DNA of 64,000 nt from Limosilactobacillus fermentum (GCF_013394085.1 NZ_CP040910.1:1036903-1100902); one strand, 5' to 3'; positions 50,457 through 58,789 are shown, counted from the first letter of the stretch. Program-made: numbers and translations. Notes: a model not told the origin generated them from the sequence alone.

Positions 50457-50894
50457 CTATTGATCAACCACGGTTCGCTCCGGAAACCAAATCTCGATTT
50501 CCCGCTTCGCATTGGCCGGGTTGTCAGAGGTATGAACGACGTTGCGCAAGTTACCGTCCGGCCATTCGCGGCCAAAGTCGCCCCGGATAGTCCCCCAGGC
50601 CGCCTCAACGGGATTGGTGGCCCCTGCCATCCGGTGAATGGCCTTGACCACGTTGGTCCCCGCCACGATGATGCCCACGATTGGCCCCTCGGTCATGTAA
50701 GACATTAACCCAGCAAAGTAGGGCTCGTTGACCTTATCGGCGTAATGTTGGCGTAACTTGTTTTCGGTAGGCTCAATCATCTTTAAGTCAATAATCTGGT
50801 AGCCCTTGCGTTCAATTCTAGTGATCACTTCGCCCACGTGGCGGTTTTTGACACCGTCCGGCTTAACTAATACTAGGGTCCATTCTTCTGCCAT
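50457..50894 (-). CDS. ndk: Nucleoside diphosphate kinase
   Basis: 145 residues from MAEEWTLVLVKPDGVKNRHV. The active-site His is in NVVHTSDNPANAKREIEIWF; the family has HGSDS there, so the Gly and second Ser are replaced (Thr, Asn). The rest (GTIRGDFGREWPDGN) is normal. Exchanges phosphate between nucleotides. I pick ATG 50894, which gives the family's usual start; it overlaps nothing and follows padR by five bases. Confidence 0.85.
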   Translation of the reverse strand: MAEEWTLVLVKPDGVKNRHVGEVITRIERKGYQIIDLKMIEPTENKLRQHYADKVNEPYFAGLMSYMTEGPIVGIIVAGTNVVKAIHRMAGATNPVEAAWGTIRGDFGREWPDGNLRNVVHTSDNPANAKREIEIWFPERTVVDQ

Positions 50895-50899
50895 CGTCA

Positions 50900-51448
50900 T
50901 CATCCTTTCTTTGGCGGGGTCAACCCCGCTAGCCACTGCAATTGGGCCTGCTGGCGGCTGATTGCCCGCTCCAGAATTAGGTAGTGGCCGTAACTTTCCC
51001 GAATCGCTTGGGGCGAACTAAACAGCCGCTTCTTACGTTCGTTTAAGTGGGCCAGGCTTGCTTCCACCAAGCGGCGTTGGTTTTCAATTAGCACGGCCAT
51101 CCGCGGGTCGTCTTGGTCCTTAATGAAAAACATCTTGAGCGAAAAAAGGTCCTTGGACACCGGCAAAGCCTGATTCGGCGTTTGTAACCACTGGTTTAAA
51201 ATCCGGCGCCCCTCCGTAGTTAGTTGGTAGTGGATTTCCTTATCGTTATCCGGGTCCGGGACCACGGCTAGCCAATGGTCGGTGGTCATCCGCCGCAGTT
51301 CCGGGTAGATTTGGCTGTGCGAGGACTTCCAAAACTCCCCAATGTCGGTCGTAAATTCCTTGGTGATATCCTTGCCGGATAGCTGGCCATGTTCTTCAAT
51401 GATCCCTAAGATGACGTAGGGTAAAATTCGTTTGGCGGGCACCCCCAT
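50900..51448 (-). CDS. padR: PadR-family regulator
   Basis: 182 residues. N-terminal winged helix ILPYVILGIIEEHGQLSGKDI ... SSHSQIYPELRRM, the PadR signature, and a C-terminal helical domain (SLKMFFIKDQDD). Two genes before it, on the same strand, is the phenolic acid decarboxylase it would repress; phenolic acids release it. Start ATG 51448 behind AAGGGAAG. Confidence 0.88.
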   Translation of the reverse strand: MGVPAKRILPYVILGIIEEHGQLSGKDITKEFTTDIGEFWKSSHSQIYPELRRMTTDHWLAVVPDPDNDKEIHYQLTTEGRRILNQWLQTPNQALPVSKDLFSLKMFFIKDQDDPRMAVLIENQRRLVEASLAHLNERKKRLFSSPQAIRESYGHYLILERAISRQQAQLQWLAGLTPPKKG

Positions 51449-51485
51449 CACTTCCCTTCCCCGTTAATTAACGACATTATACCAA

Positions 51486-51531
51486 AGAGGAGGCCGGGAA
51501 AAATCGTTTTTTCCCGACCTCCTCTTATTTT
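51486..51531 (-). terminator. Terminator of the phenolic acid decarboxylase gene
   Basis: GAGGAGGTCGGGAAAAAA ... TTTTTTCCCGGCCTCCTC type stem with short T-run. Confidence 0.8.
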
Positions 51532-51532
51532 G

Positions 51533-52084
51533 CTATTTTTGACGACGGTAGTTTTGGTCAAAGAAGTTACCGTTACGGATGTCGTCGGTCATCCCTTCGT
51601 ACGGGGCTTCGTTGATGACTTCATCATTATCCTGGCCCGCATCCCCCATGTAAGTAATGGTGGCAAATTCTGGCACCACCAGTTTCGGGTAGGTCGCGTA
51701 CTTTTCCCGGCTTTCGTGCATTAAATCAATGTGCTCGTTTTGGAAACAAACCGTGATTTCCGGGTGCTCTTGGACCCACTTGGGAAAGAAGATCGTCCCG
51801 TTGAGCTTGTGCTCGTTTGGAACAAAGTCCAAGGCCACGTCGGTCCCAGTCGGTTCCGTCCAAGCAACCTTGTATACTCCTTCAGTCAGCATATCAATGT
51901 GGGCTTCTTGGTCCTTCACCCAGCGGCCGGCGACCATCCCACCGTGAATCCGGTAGTCAACGGTGTGGTCGTTTTTAGCGTACCATTCGTATTCCCAGCC
52001 GTTATCGTAGGTGTAAATAAAGTGGGTCCCCAAAAAGTCAGCGAGGGTCTTAAATTGCTTATCCATGTGGTTTAATTGTGCCAT
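51533..52084 (-). CDS. padA: Phenolic acid (p-coumarate) decarboxylase
   Basis: 183 residues nearly identical in outline to the L. plantarum enzyme: [40 protein letters not shown] and [20 protein letters not shown], with the catalytic Tyr, Arg and Glu of that fold. Non-oxidative, cofactor-free decarboxylation of p-coumaric, caffeic and ferulic acids to vinylphenols, a detoxification of plant phenolics. RBS AAAAGGAG; operator-like repeats in the promoter. Confidence 0.95.
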   Translation of the reverse strand: MAQLNHMDKQFKTLADFLGTHFIYTYDNGWEYEWYAKNDHTVDYRIHGGMVAGRWVKDQEAHIDMLTEGVYKVAWTEPTGTDVALDFVPNEHKLNGTIFFPKWVQEHPEITVCFQNEHIDLMHESREKYATYPKLVVPEFATITYMGDAGQDNDEVINEAPYEGMTDDIRNGNFFDQNYRRQK

Positions 52085-52104
52085 GATATCTCTCCTTTTT
52101 ATAA

Positions 52105-52149
52105 CGTTATCGACACATCTAGGATATAACTTTATGTCGTTATCGTCAA
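52105..52149 (-). promoter_or_regulatory. padA promoter with candidate PadR operator
   Basis: Minus strand -35 TTGACG, 17-bp spacer, -10 TATCCT. An imperfect ACAT ... ATGT inverted pair flanks the -10 region, CGTTATCG occurs twice at 52105-52112 and 52138-52145, and CGACACAT/ATGTCG is inverted. PadR of L. plantarum binds ATGT/ACAT-type repeats, so this is the likely operator. Confidence 0.65.
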
Positions 52150-52158
52150 ATAAAAATA

Positions 52159-52196
52159 AAAAAGGACCGGAAAAACAGCTCTTTTCCAGTCCCTTA
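52159..52196 (-). terminator. Terminator of the XRE-type gene
   Basis: Minus strand AAGGGACTGGAAAAGAGC ... TTTTTCCGGTCCTTTTTT. Confidence 0.75.
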
Positions 52197-52198
52197 AA

Positions 52199-52471
52199 TC
52201 ACCGATACTCAATGTTAAGCCGTTTTCCCGCCCGGTGTGCGATGTCAGCCACCAGGGCGTAGGAGACGTTAATCTGAACCTCTTCAATGGACGAAATTAA
52301 AGTTGGCGTTAAGCCTACGTATGTCGCAAATTCTCCCGTGGTCATGTCCAGGTCCTGGCGCAGCCCCCGCACGAGCACCGCGGCGTTGGCGTTTAGCTGG
52401 CGCTGGGTGGTGGCGTCTAAGCGGGCCACTTCTTGGGGAACCTGGGCGGCAGTTGTATTAAGATTGAGCAT
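52199..52471 (-). CDS. XRE-type helix-turn-helix protein, 90 residues
   Basis: LRQDLDMTTGEFATYVGLTPTLISSIEEVQINVSYALVADI matches the five-helix XRE fold with recognition helix TPTLISSIE. An N-terminal helical arm of about 35 residues precedes it. Small DNA-binding regulator; target unknown. Ribosome site GGAGGG. Not obviously phage-linked. Confidence 0.78.
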   Translation of the reverse strand: MLNLNTTAAQVPQEVARLDATTQRQLNANAAVLVRGLRQDLDMTTGEFATYVGLTPTLISSIEEVQINVSYALVADIAHRAGKRLNIEYR

Positions 52472-52611
52472 AATCCCTCCAACGATTCTGGCTAGGCAAC
52501 TAAACTACCCTCACCATAACGGTCTTTGGTCGATTCGTCAAGTGGTCTATTTTAATTATTCCCTTTCAAACCAGATAATTAAACGCTTTCAATCAATTAG
52601 TGGTTCTTGAA

Positions 52612-53724
52612 TCATTTTTGTTTAACCGGCCGGCGCCCCCATATCAGGTGTAACAGGTAGGCAAAACCAAACGCTAACAACCAAGTAGCCGGCCAGAGGA
52701 GCGCCAACGCTAACCATGGGTGCGTGGTGGCTAATTGACGACCCCACCAATCCCAAAGCAAGGTCTGCCAAAAGACATTGCCTAGGTAAGCGCGGTAGGC
52801 ATACGTTGCCACCCCGTGCATAATCCGCAGGTTCCCCCGCCACTGGCCAAATTGGTTCACCACCCACCAAATGGTCACTAAGCTGATGACCCCGAGGGCG
52901 TAGAGAGTGGCGGAAAGCTTGTAGTAACTGACGACGCTTAAATTGGCCCACTCGCCTCTCATTTGGACGATCATCCAGGCAAGGCTAGCCAAGGTGAAGA
53001 CCGTTGCTTGTAGCCAAAAGCGCAGTAAAACATTCAGCAAGGGGCGCCGGAAGTTAACTAATAATATCCCGCCCACCGCATAAATTAAAAAGCTCACCCA
53101 GACTCGATCGAGCAAATACCAATGGCCGGGGTTCTGGCCCACTAGGTGTTGGTACAAAGCCAACCAGGCTAGCGTAATTAAGGCGGTACCGATAGCCACT
53201 ACCCACCCCCGCTGCGGACGTTTCCCAACCAAGCGGTGGAGGGCCCAAAAACAGGGCATCAAGATGATGAACTGGAGCATCATCGTGTTATACCAAAGGT
53301 GGGGCGCCGCGTTACCGTTCACGAATTGCCAGGCGAAACTGGTCCAATTATGGTAGTGTTGCTCTTGTTGGAGCTTGGGTAATAAAAGTAAGTAGGCGCT
53401 GGTCCAGTATATGGTGGGCCAAAAAAGTGCCGCCCACTGTTGGCGCAGGTAGTGGCGGTAATTAAAAACGCCGGCGCCGCTATGGGTACGGATGGTCGTG
53501 TACAAGATGCCAAAGATGAAGGCGGGTGCCGTGTACTTAACCAGGTTATCCAAGATCGCTAGGCCAAGCTGCGTTGGCCCAGTCGAAAGTCTCACCAGTT
53601 GGGCAAGCAATGGCTGGACCATCACCGCCGTGCAGGCAAAGACCTTCAAGAAGTCACCAATGTCCCCCTCTTGGTGGGGTAAGGAAATCCCCGGGCGGCC
53701 CGTCGTCGATCGGTGTTCGTTCAA
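52612..53724 (-). CDS. Membrane acyltransferase (acyltransferase family 3)
   Basis: 370 residues with about ten membrane helices. LKVFACTAVMVQPL is in the position of the family's charged start, and AAPHLWYNTMMLQFIILMP contains the HLWY of family 3 (the usual HLWF). Members O-acetylate peptidoglycan, polysaccharide or teichoic acid. The motif has Tyr instead of Phe. Start by a TTG (53724) behind GGGAGAA. Substrate unknown. Confidence 0.75.
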   Translation of the reverse strand: MNEHRSTTGRPGISLPHQEGDIGDFLKVFACTAVMVQPLLAQLVRLSTGPTQLGLAILDNLVKYTAPAFIFGILYTTIRTHSGAGVFNYRHYLRQQWAALFWPTIYWTSAYLLLLPKLQQEQHYHNWTSFAWQFVNGNAAPHLWYNTMMLQFIILMPCFWALHRLVGKRPQRGWVVAIGTALITLAWLALYQHLVGQNPGHWYLLDRVWVSFLIYAVGGILLVNFRRPLLNVLLRFWLQATVFTLASLAWMIVQMRGEWANLSVVSYYKLSATLYALGVISLVTIWWVVNQFGQWRGNLRIMHGVATYAYRAYLGNVFWQTLLWDWWGRQLATTHPWLALALLWPATWLLAFGFAYLLHLIWGRRPVKQK

Positions 53725-53796
53725 ACTATTCTCCCCCTTTTCTCCCTACTAGATTGACATTAATCGCCACCCTTGTCAAAAAAATTCAAAAGGGGC

Positions 53797-53825
53797 TTGC
53801 ATCGATTCACTGATGCGGGTATAGT
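53797..53825 (+). promoter_or_regulatory. Promoter of the tRNA-Leu gene
   Basis: -35 TTGCAT, 17-bp spacer, -10 TATAGT, 13 bases before the mature tRNA. Confidence 0.75.
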
Positions 53826-53838
53826 ACTTCTTGTTGAC

Positions 53839-53923
53839 GCGGCGGTGGCGGAACTGGCAGACGCGCAAGATTAAGGATCTTGTGGTCATTGAGACCGTGG
53901 AGGTTCGAGTCCTCTTCGCCGCA
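53839..53923 (+). tRNA. tRNA-Leu(AAG)
   Basis: 85 nt. Acceptor GCGGCGG pairs with TCGCCGC plus discriminator A; the anticodon stem CAAGA/TCTTG frames the loop TTAAGGA, anticodon AAG at 53873-53875. A long variable arm (class II) and T-arm GAGGTTCGAGTCCTC are visible. CCA is not encoded. Confidence 0.93.
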
Positions 53924-53926
53924 CTA

Positions 53927-53962
53927 CTAAGGCTTCCGGCAGATGCTGGGGGCTTTTTTTGA
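53927..53962 (+). terminator. Terminator of the tRNA-Leu gene
   Basis: AAGGCTTCCGGCA ... TGCTGGGGGCTTTTTTT; the T-run is clear, the stem has bulges. Confidence 0.55.
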
Positions 53963-54062
53963 AAGCGGGCAAGGAAACACGTTCTTTTAAGGACGTGATG
54001 AATTGCCTTTTTTTGTGCCCTTAGGGCACATGATCGAACCGTAATGTAATATAATTATTGGT

Positions 54063-54500
54063 ATGAAAGATACAAAAAGAATTACATATGGTAGAACGTC
54101 AGTCTACAATCTTAATTATCATTTAATTTGGGGAACTAAATATCGTAATAAAGTGTTGAAAGGACACGTAGAAGAAGTCTTGAAGCAATCATTATATGAT
54201 ATAGCTTCAAAATATGGATTTACGATTGCTCATATGGAGATTGGTAAAGATGACCATATCCACTTACTAGTGAGCGCTCCGCCAAAACTGTCTGTAACTA
54301 ACATCATGCGCTGGCTTAAAGGCATTTCTGCACGGCACCTCTTCCGAGAATGTCCAGAACTACAAACTAGCTACTGGAAAAAGCAAGGTCGTCACCTATG
54401 GTCACCAAGTTATTATGTTGAAAGCATTGGGAGCGTTAATGAACAAGCAGTAGCCAAGTATATTGATGATCAACGCAAAAAGGAGGTGAAATTAGAATGA
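54063..54500 (+). CDS. tnpA: IS200/IS605 Y1 transposase TnpA
   Basis: 145 residues. The HUH motif is [10 protein letters not shown] and the nucleophile Tyr is in [13 protein letters not shown]; the start [18 protein letters not shown] is diagnostic. It cuts and joins single-stranded ends of the element. Complete. Its last codon overlaps the tnpB start. Confidence 0.93.
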   Translation: MKDTKRITYGRTSVYNLNYHLIWGTKYRNKVLKGHVEEVLKQSLYDIASKYGFTIAHMEIGKDDHIHLLVSAPPKLSVTNIMRWLKGISARHLFRECPELQTSYWKKQGRHLWSPSYYVESIGSVNEQAVAKYIDDQRKKEVKLE

Positions 54501-55660
54501 CCAAATTAATTAAAGGGGTCAAGCTACGCTTGTACCCTAACAAGCAACAACAAGCTCAACTATGGCAAATGTTCGGCAATGACCGTAGAGTGTGGAATCT
54601 CATGCTAGATATGGCTAAGCAACGCTATCAAAACAATCCTAGCAGTCATTTTGTAAATGAATATGGAATGAATTACTTGCTTAAACAGTTGAAACAAGAA
54701 TATCCCTATCTTAAAGACAGCGATGCGACTAGTTTCCTTGTGGTGAACCATAATCTAGTCCAAGCTTTTAAGATGCTGTTTAAACATCGTGGTGGCTATC
54801 CACGCTTTAAAAGCAGGCACGCCGCCAAACAGTCATATACTGGTCGGTCGGTCTGCACAGTGATTGCCAAGAGAAGAATGAAGCTACCTAAGTTAGGAAG
54901 CATTCGAACTAGTAAGACCTCTCAAGCTGTAAATGGCAAAATTAAGCGTTATACCGTCAGCTATGGTCCAACTGGTCGCTACTACTTATCTTTGCAGGTC
55001 GAGACTGTTGCTCCAGAAGCATTGCCAAAAACAGGCAAGACCGTTGGCCTGGATGTTGGGATCGCTGACTTAGCGATTAGTTCTGACGGTGAAAAGTTTG
55101 GTACTTTCAATGCTAAGTGGTTGGAAAAGCAAGCCACAAAGTGGCAAAGCAAGTATAGTCGCCGAAAATATCAAGCAACCGTAGCTGTTCGCCAATGGAA
55201 CCATAATCATAAAGACGTAAAAATGGATCTCAATGATTATCAGAATTGGCAACGGGCTCAAAAACAAAAGGCTCGCTACCAACAACGGATAGCGAACCAA
55301 CGTCAAGATTACTTACACAAACTAACAACAGCCTTAGTTAAAAAATACGATGTGATTGTCATTGAAGATTTGAAAGCCAAGAATCTACAAAAGAATCACC
55401 ATTTAGCTAAAGCTATTGCGAATGCCAGTTGGTACCAATTTAGAACCATGCTGGAATACAAGTGTGATTGGTACGGTAAACAGTTAATTACTGTTAATCC
55501 TAATTACACCAGTCAGATCTGTAGCACGTGTGGTTACCATAGTGGGAAGAAACCACTTGAAATTAGAGAATGGACTTGTCCTAAATGTGGTACTCATCAC
55601 GATCGAGATATTAATGCGGCAGTTAATATACTCCATAGAGGATTAAAAGCCGTTGGCTAG
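54497..55660 (+). CDS. tnpB: TnpB RNA-guided nuclease
   Basis: 387 residues. RuvC residues are in [12 protein letters not shown] (Asp), [10 protein letters not shown] (Glu) and [15 protein letters not shown] (Asp); the zinc ribbon is CSTCGYHSG...CPKCGT. The N-terminal [17 protein letters not shown] is canonical. Full length, so likely active. The transcript's 3' end and right end of the element would form the guiding (omega) RNA. Confidence 0.93.
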   Translation: MTKLIKGVKLRLYPNKQQQAQLWQMFGNDRRVWNLMLDMAKQRYQNNPSSHFVNEYGMNYLLKQLKQEYPYLKDSDATSFLVVNHNLVQAFKMLFKHRGGYPRFKSRHAAKQSYTGRSVCTVIAKRRMKLPKLGSIRTSKTSQAVNGKIKRYTVSYGPTGRYYLSLQVETVAPEALPKTGKTVGLDVGIADLAISSDGEKFGTFNAKWLEKQATKWQSKYSRRKYQATVAVRQWNHNHKDVKMDLNDYQNWQRAQKQKARYQQRIANQRQDYLHKLTTALVKKYDVIVIEDLKAKNLQKNHHLAKAIANASWYQFRTMLEYKCDWYGKQLITVNPNYTSQICSTCGYHSGKKPLEIREWTCPKCGTHHDRDINAAVNILHRGLKAVG

Positions 55661-55780
55661 GGACTAGCCGTGGTAAAAGAACGGAGTTCTGTAAGTTTAG
55701 GTATTCTGAATACAGAAGCAACATCCTAAATACTACTTCGTGTTCCCAGAAGCTCGGTCATTTATGGCCGAGTAGTTCAC
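55600..55780 (+). ncRNA. Probable omega RNA region of TnpB
   Basis: The end of tnpB and the following right-end hairpins (GGCTAGGGACTAGCC; CTCGGTCATTTATGGCCGAG) occupy the position from which TnpB-bound guide RNAs are made. The guide segment would be the host sequence just past the element's right end. Confidence 0.45.
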
Positions 55781-55784
55781 GTTT

Positions 55785-55948
55785 GAGTGCGACTAACCTC
55801 CTTGACGGGTCGTATGGGCTAAGCTAGGGGAAAGATTAGCGCGGAACGCGGTGTTCTTTACCCGTACTTAGCTACTAGACCCGTGGTTAGGAGCACGTTA
55901 TTGAGAGTGTGACTCAGCCAAAAACCAAGCCGTGGGCTAAGTTAGAGT
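55785..55948 (-). repeat. Terminator-linked long palindrome family, copy 6 (compound)
   Basis: Minus strand: CTAACTTAGCCCACGGCTTG (partial unit), CACACTC, then ACGTGCTCCTAACCACGGG, CTAGTAGCTAAGTACGGG, AAGAACACCGCG, CCTAGCTTAGCCCATACG, ACCCGTCAAGGAGGTTAG, TCGCACTC. As in copy 5, a partial unit precedes a full one. Confidence 0.8.
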
Positions 55949-55962
55949 AAGCAAATTAATTC

Positions 55963-56010
55963 AAAAAGCTGGAGGTTTCGTCTGGATAGACGTTATCCCC
56001 AGCTTTTTAA
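55963..56010 (-). terminator. Terminator of the substrate-binding protein gene
   Basis: AAAAAGCTGG.GG ... CCCCAGCTTTTT stem with A/T-rich flanks. Confidence 0.8.
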
Positions 56011-56023
56011 TTCTATCGATCGT

Positions 56024-56854
56024 TTATTGGTTGTTGCTGTATTGTAGCTTTTGGGCTTCTTTGAAGAGCTTGTCTAATTCGCCGGACTTCTTGGCGTCCT
56101 TGATCGTCTTGTTGACGACCTTTAAGAGGGCCTTATCGGACTTGCGAACCACGACCCGCGGGTCAGAAGTTTTGGCGCTAATCTTAAAGGTAATGTTCTT
56201 GGCGATGGCGTAATCATTAGGGTGTTCAGCCACAAAGGCGTCCGCCGAGGTCTGGGCTAATATCAACCCATCCAAAGTCCCCGCCTTCACCTCTTGGGAC
56301 AGGGTCGTGATTGAACTTTCGGTGACCAACTTTACCCCGGAAAGGGACTTCCCGATCGTTTCTTGTTCGGAGGATTGTTGGGCACCCAACGTGGCTCCCT
56401 TCAAGGCGCTGATGCCGCTGTACTTGTTTTCGTTAGCCTTAGAAACCAACAGAACTTGACCCCCGTGGTGGTAGGTACTCGAGAAGCTAACCGCCTTGGC
56501 CCGTTCCTTGGTCCAAACCATCCCGGCCATCACCATGTCGAACTTCTTGTTTTGCAGCTCACTAATCAGGGATGGAAAGGCAATGTTGACGAACTTAACC
56601 TTCTTGACCCCGATGTTTTTGGCGATTAAGTGGGCTAGTTCAACGTCGTAACCGACAATTTGTTGCTTACCGTTTTTAACGATCTGGAATTCATACGGTG
56701 GGTAATCGGCCGAGGTTCCCACGACTAACTCACCCTTCTTTTTGATGTCTTGGACACTGGAGTCGCTAGAGGAGCTACACCCGGCTAAACTCACCGCCCC
56801 CATCACCACTAGGGCCGCCACCATTAACATTTTCAACCATTTCTTCCACGCCAT
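56024..56854 (-). CDS. Amino-acid ABC transporter substrate-binding lipoprotein
   Basis: 276 residues. Signal peptide with lipobox LAGCSS, then the type-3 periplasmic binding domain: GELVVGTSADYPPYEFQIV, GYDVELAHLIAKNIG, FDMVMAGMVWTKERAK and DGLILAQTSADAFV. The fold binds polar or basic amino acids. The permease and ATPase genes are not adjacent, so it works with components elsewhere. Upstream there is a 17-bp palindrome. Confidence 0.9.
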   Translation of the reverse strand: MAWKKWLKMLMVAALVVMGAVSLAGCSSSSDSSVQDIKKKGELVVGTSADYPPYEFQIVKNGKQQIVGYDVELAHLIAKNIGVKKVKFVNIAFPSLISELQNKKFDMVMAGMVWTKERAKAVSFSSTYHHGGQVLLVSKANENKYSGISALKGATLGAQQSSEQETIGKSLSGVKLVTESSITTLSQEVKAGTLDGLILAQTSADAFVAEHPNDYAIAKNITFKISAKTSDPRVVVRKSDKALLKVVNKTIKDAKKSGELDKLFKEAQKLQYSNNQ

Positions 56855-56870
56855 AACAATTCCTCCTTAT

Positions 56871-56887
56871 GAGTTCAATTTGAACTC
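56871..56887. promoter_or_regulatory. Palindromic operator candidate
   Basis: GAGTTCAA-T-TTGAACTC, a perfect 8-bp palindrome between the promoter region and the ribosome site AAGGAGG of the binding-protein gene. Confidence 0.5.
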
Positions 56888-56968
56888 TCTCATGATTTTT
56901 TAAAAGTATACACCATTATTTTATATTTAACCAGTTAAATTTAATATTTTTGATTTTTCATGCAATTA

Positions 56969-57045
56969 TAAGCATAAAAAAGTGGGCAATCACCGCAACC
57001 AGAGCGCGAAATCCAGTCGCTCAGGTTGGTGATTGCCCACCCTAA
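56969..57045 (-). terminator. Terminator of the glutamate-cysteine ligase gene
   Basis: GTGGGCAATCACC and GGTGATTGCCCAC pair perfectly with an inner AACC.GAGCG/CGCTC.GGTT stem; T-run on the minus strand. Confidence 0.9.
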
Positions 57046-57048
57046 TCA

Positions 57049-58422
57049 TTATGCTTCTTCCGTTTTCCAAGTTCCGCCAAAAAGTTGGCTAGCTAATTCA
57101 TCGGCCGACAAGCGGCCCCCGTTTTCCTCGAAGCCGCGGAACGGGCGCAAAGCCAGCATCGCCCCGTCCTGGTGCTTGCGGGCCTGGTGGAGTGCGTAGT
57201 CAACCAGTGAACCATCCTTCATCCGCTCAACTAGTTGGCCACTCAAGGTCGTCTTGGGGTGGTCAACCTTGTATTCCAGGTCGTCAATGATTTCCAAGTA
57301 TTCCGGGCCGGCCTGCAGTTCGTTAACGAAGATCCGCAGGTGGCGAATAAAGGCCTTGGCCGTGGCGGCGAAGGTGCTTGGCTTGGTTGGGTCTTCTAAG
57401 GCGACCGTTTCGTTCATTTCGTCGGCCCGCTTCATCACCCCCGGGACCTCCTTAGGCGCCAGGGCAGTGTTCATGATGAAGTAGCCGGCCAGGAGGCGAA
57501 TAAAACGGAGGGTCCCGGTCCGGATCCCGATTTGACTGGTTGGGTCGAGGTCGAGCATCCGCAGTTCGATGTATTCAACTCCCTCTTTGGCCATCGTCTT
57601 TAAATCCGCGGCGCCCTTAAACCGAACTGGGCCGTGAAATTCAGACGGCGCCAGTAGTTCGCCGCTTTCAACGGCCGCTAAAATCGTTTCGACGTAGGAA
57701 TCAATTGAGCTGTAATCGCCGCTAAACTTGGTGCCAAACCCGTACTGGCGGGACTGGCGGATGCAGCGAACCGGATGTTTTAAGGGCGTTGCACCGTTTT
57801 CAAAAAAGTTTTGCTCGGCGATCGGACTGGCCCCAAATAAGTAGGTTAACAGCCAACGGTAGCGAACGAAGCCCTGGGTAATGATCTGATACAGGTAATT
57901 GCGGGTCGCCACCTCGTCTTTAAAGCGGTCAGGAAAGCTTTCAAACACCACTTTGACCAGGCCCGGATTGATGCTTAAGTTGATGTGGGCGCCGGACGGA
58001 GTCCCCTCGGAAATCGAATGGCGCTTGAGCCACTCCTGGAAGTACTTTTCCTTTTCCGGACCGGCCTTGGCAATTGGGACCTGCGAGCGATCACGGGGCA
58101 AAATTGGCGGCATTGACAACGGCCACAACAACTCTCCCGGGGCGAGCGCCGTGCGTAGGGCGGTATTAATGCTGTACAGATAGTGGATCGCATCGGTGGC
58201 GTTGCTGGCCGGTGGGGTCACGATTTCAGACATCGTTTCCAAAAAATCGTTGGTGATCCACGGGTTTTTCTTTTCGTCCCCCACCGCTGCCGGGTAAGGT
58301 TCTTGACTCAGGTGACCAGTTTCGTCCACCCGCTGCATTTCAATTTCCAGGCCCATCTTAAAATCCGAGGCCTCCAAAATCGCTTGGTGGTCAAAGATGG
58401 CCTGCCCAATTTGACTAAACAT
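57049..58422 (-). CDS. gshA: Glutamate-cysteine ligase
   Basis: 457 residues of the Firmicute GshA/GshAB-type ligase: FKMGLEIEMQRVDE, ITNDFLETMSEIVTPP, LLWPLSMPPILP, the Cys/metal-binding SGAHINLSINP and ELRMLDLDPTSQIGI. It makes gamma-glutamylcysteine, the first step of glutathione. The glutathione synthetase ATP-grasp half found in GshAB fusions is absent, so it may stop at gamma-glutamylcysteine or use a separate gshB. ATG 58422 behind GGCGGAG. Confidence 0.88.
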   Translation of the reverse strand: MFSQIGQAIFDHQAILEASDFKMGLEIEMQRVDETGHLSQEPYPAAVGDEKKNPWITNDFLETMSEIVTPPASNATDAIHYLYSINTALRTALAPGELLWPLSMPPILPRDRSQVPIAKAGPEKEKYFQEWLKRHSISEGTPSGAHINLSINPGLVKVVFESFPDRFKDEVATRNYLYQIITQGFVRYRWLLTYLFGASPIAEQNFFENGATPLKHPVRCIRQSRQYGFGTKFSGDYSSIDSYVETILAAVESGELLAPSEFHGPVRFKGAADLKTMAKEGVEYIELRMLDLDPTSQIGIRTGTLRFIRLLAGYFIMNTALAPKEVPGVMKRADEMNETVALEDPTKPSTFAATAKAFIRHLRIFVNELQAGPEYLEIIDDLEYKVDHPKTTLSGQLVERMKDGSLVDYALHQARKHQDGAMLALRPFRGFEENGGRLSADELASQLFGGTWKTEEA

Positions 58423-58517
58423 TTTCTCCGCCCTATTTCTCACTAGTTTGTAACTTTTGTTTAATTTATTAGATCACAACCAAAAGGGCAAGCTACGGTT
58501 TTTGTTTAAAATAACCC

Positions 58518-58545
58518 TTGCCTATCATTAGAAAATGATTATAAT
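58518..58545 (+). promoter_or_regulatory. Promoter of the leucine attenuator unit
   Basis: -35 TTGCCT, 16-bp spacer, -10 TATAAT; the spacer contains ATCATT-AGAA-AATGAT, an inverted repeat that could be an operator. Confidence 0.65.
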
Positions 58546-58581
58546 TAGTAACATCTTCTCTAAGGAAAGGGGTTCTTAATA

Positions 58582-58653
58582 ATGAGTACACAACCAATTC
58601 GTGTCATCCGTCAACGGGCGCACCAGGCCGTCGCCCTACTACTTGTTAGCTAG
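58582..58653 (+). CDS. Leucine-rich leader peptide, 23 residues
   Basis: ATG 58582 behind AAGGAAAGGGG; it ends QAVALLLVS with CTA CTA CTT GTT. Region 1 GCCCTACT (58633-58640, over the Leu codons) pairs with AGTAGGGC (58686-58693); the latter alternatively pairs (GTAGGG with CCCTAC) with the terminator 5' arm. Ribosome stalling at Leu codons would free it to form the antiterminator. The same three-state logic as in thr, trp or leu operons. Confidence 0.82.
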   Translation: MSTQPIRVIRQRAHQAVALLLVS

Positions 58654-58720
58654 AACCCACTTTTCGGCGGGTTCTATTTGCAACCAGTAGGGCCCCCCTA
58701 ACATTTAAAGTTAGATCTCA

Positions 58721-58758
58721 AAGGGAGTCCCTACACGTTTTACAGGGGCTCCTTTTTT
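58721..58758 (+). terminator. Attenuator terminator before the aminotransferase
   Basis: AAGGGAGTCCCT pairs with AGGGGCTCCTTT (12 bp, two G-U pairs) followed by six T, 31 bases before the aminotransferase start codon. Confidence 0.85.
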
Positions 58759-58789
58759 GGGTCCCCGACCATTGAAAGGGGTATTGATT

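Larger units (their letters stand above)
53965..55780 (+). mobile_element. IS200/IS605-family insertion sequence with tnpA and tnpB
   Basis: tnpA and tnpB are intact and overlap by four bases. Near the left end are hairpins CACG/CGTG and the exact palindrome GTGCCC-TTA-GGGCAC; near the right end CTCGGTCAT/ATGGCCGAG. These are the subterminal stem-loops Y1 transposases bind. Ends cannot be set to the base by eye. It lies directly after a tRNA-Leu gene. Coding bias is more AT-rich than its surroundings. Confidence 0.85.

Noticed and set aside
56871-56900. Mini leader ORF (MREFKLNS) before the substrate-binding protein
   Set aside because: No ribosome site and it exactly coincides with the 17-bp palindrome, which explains its sequence.
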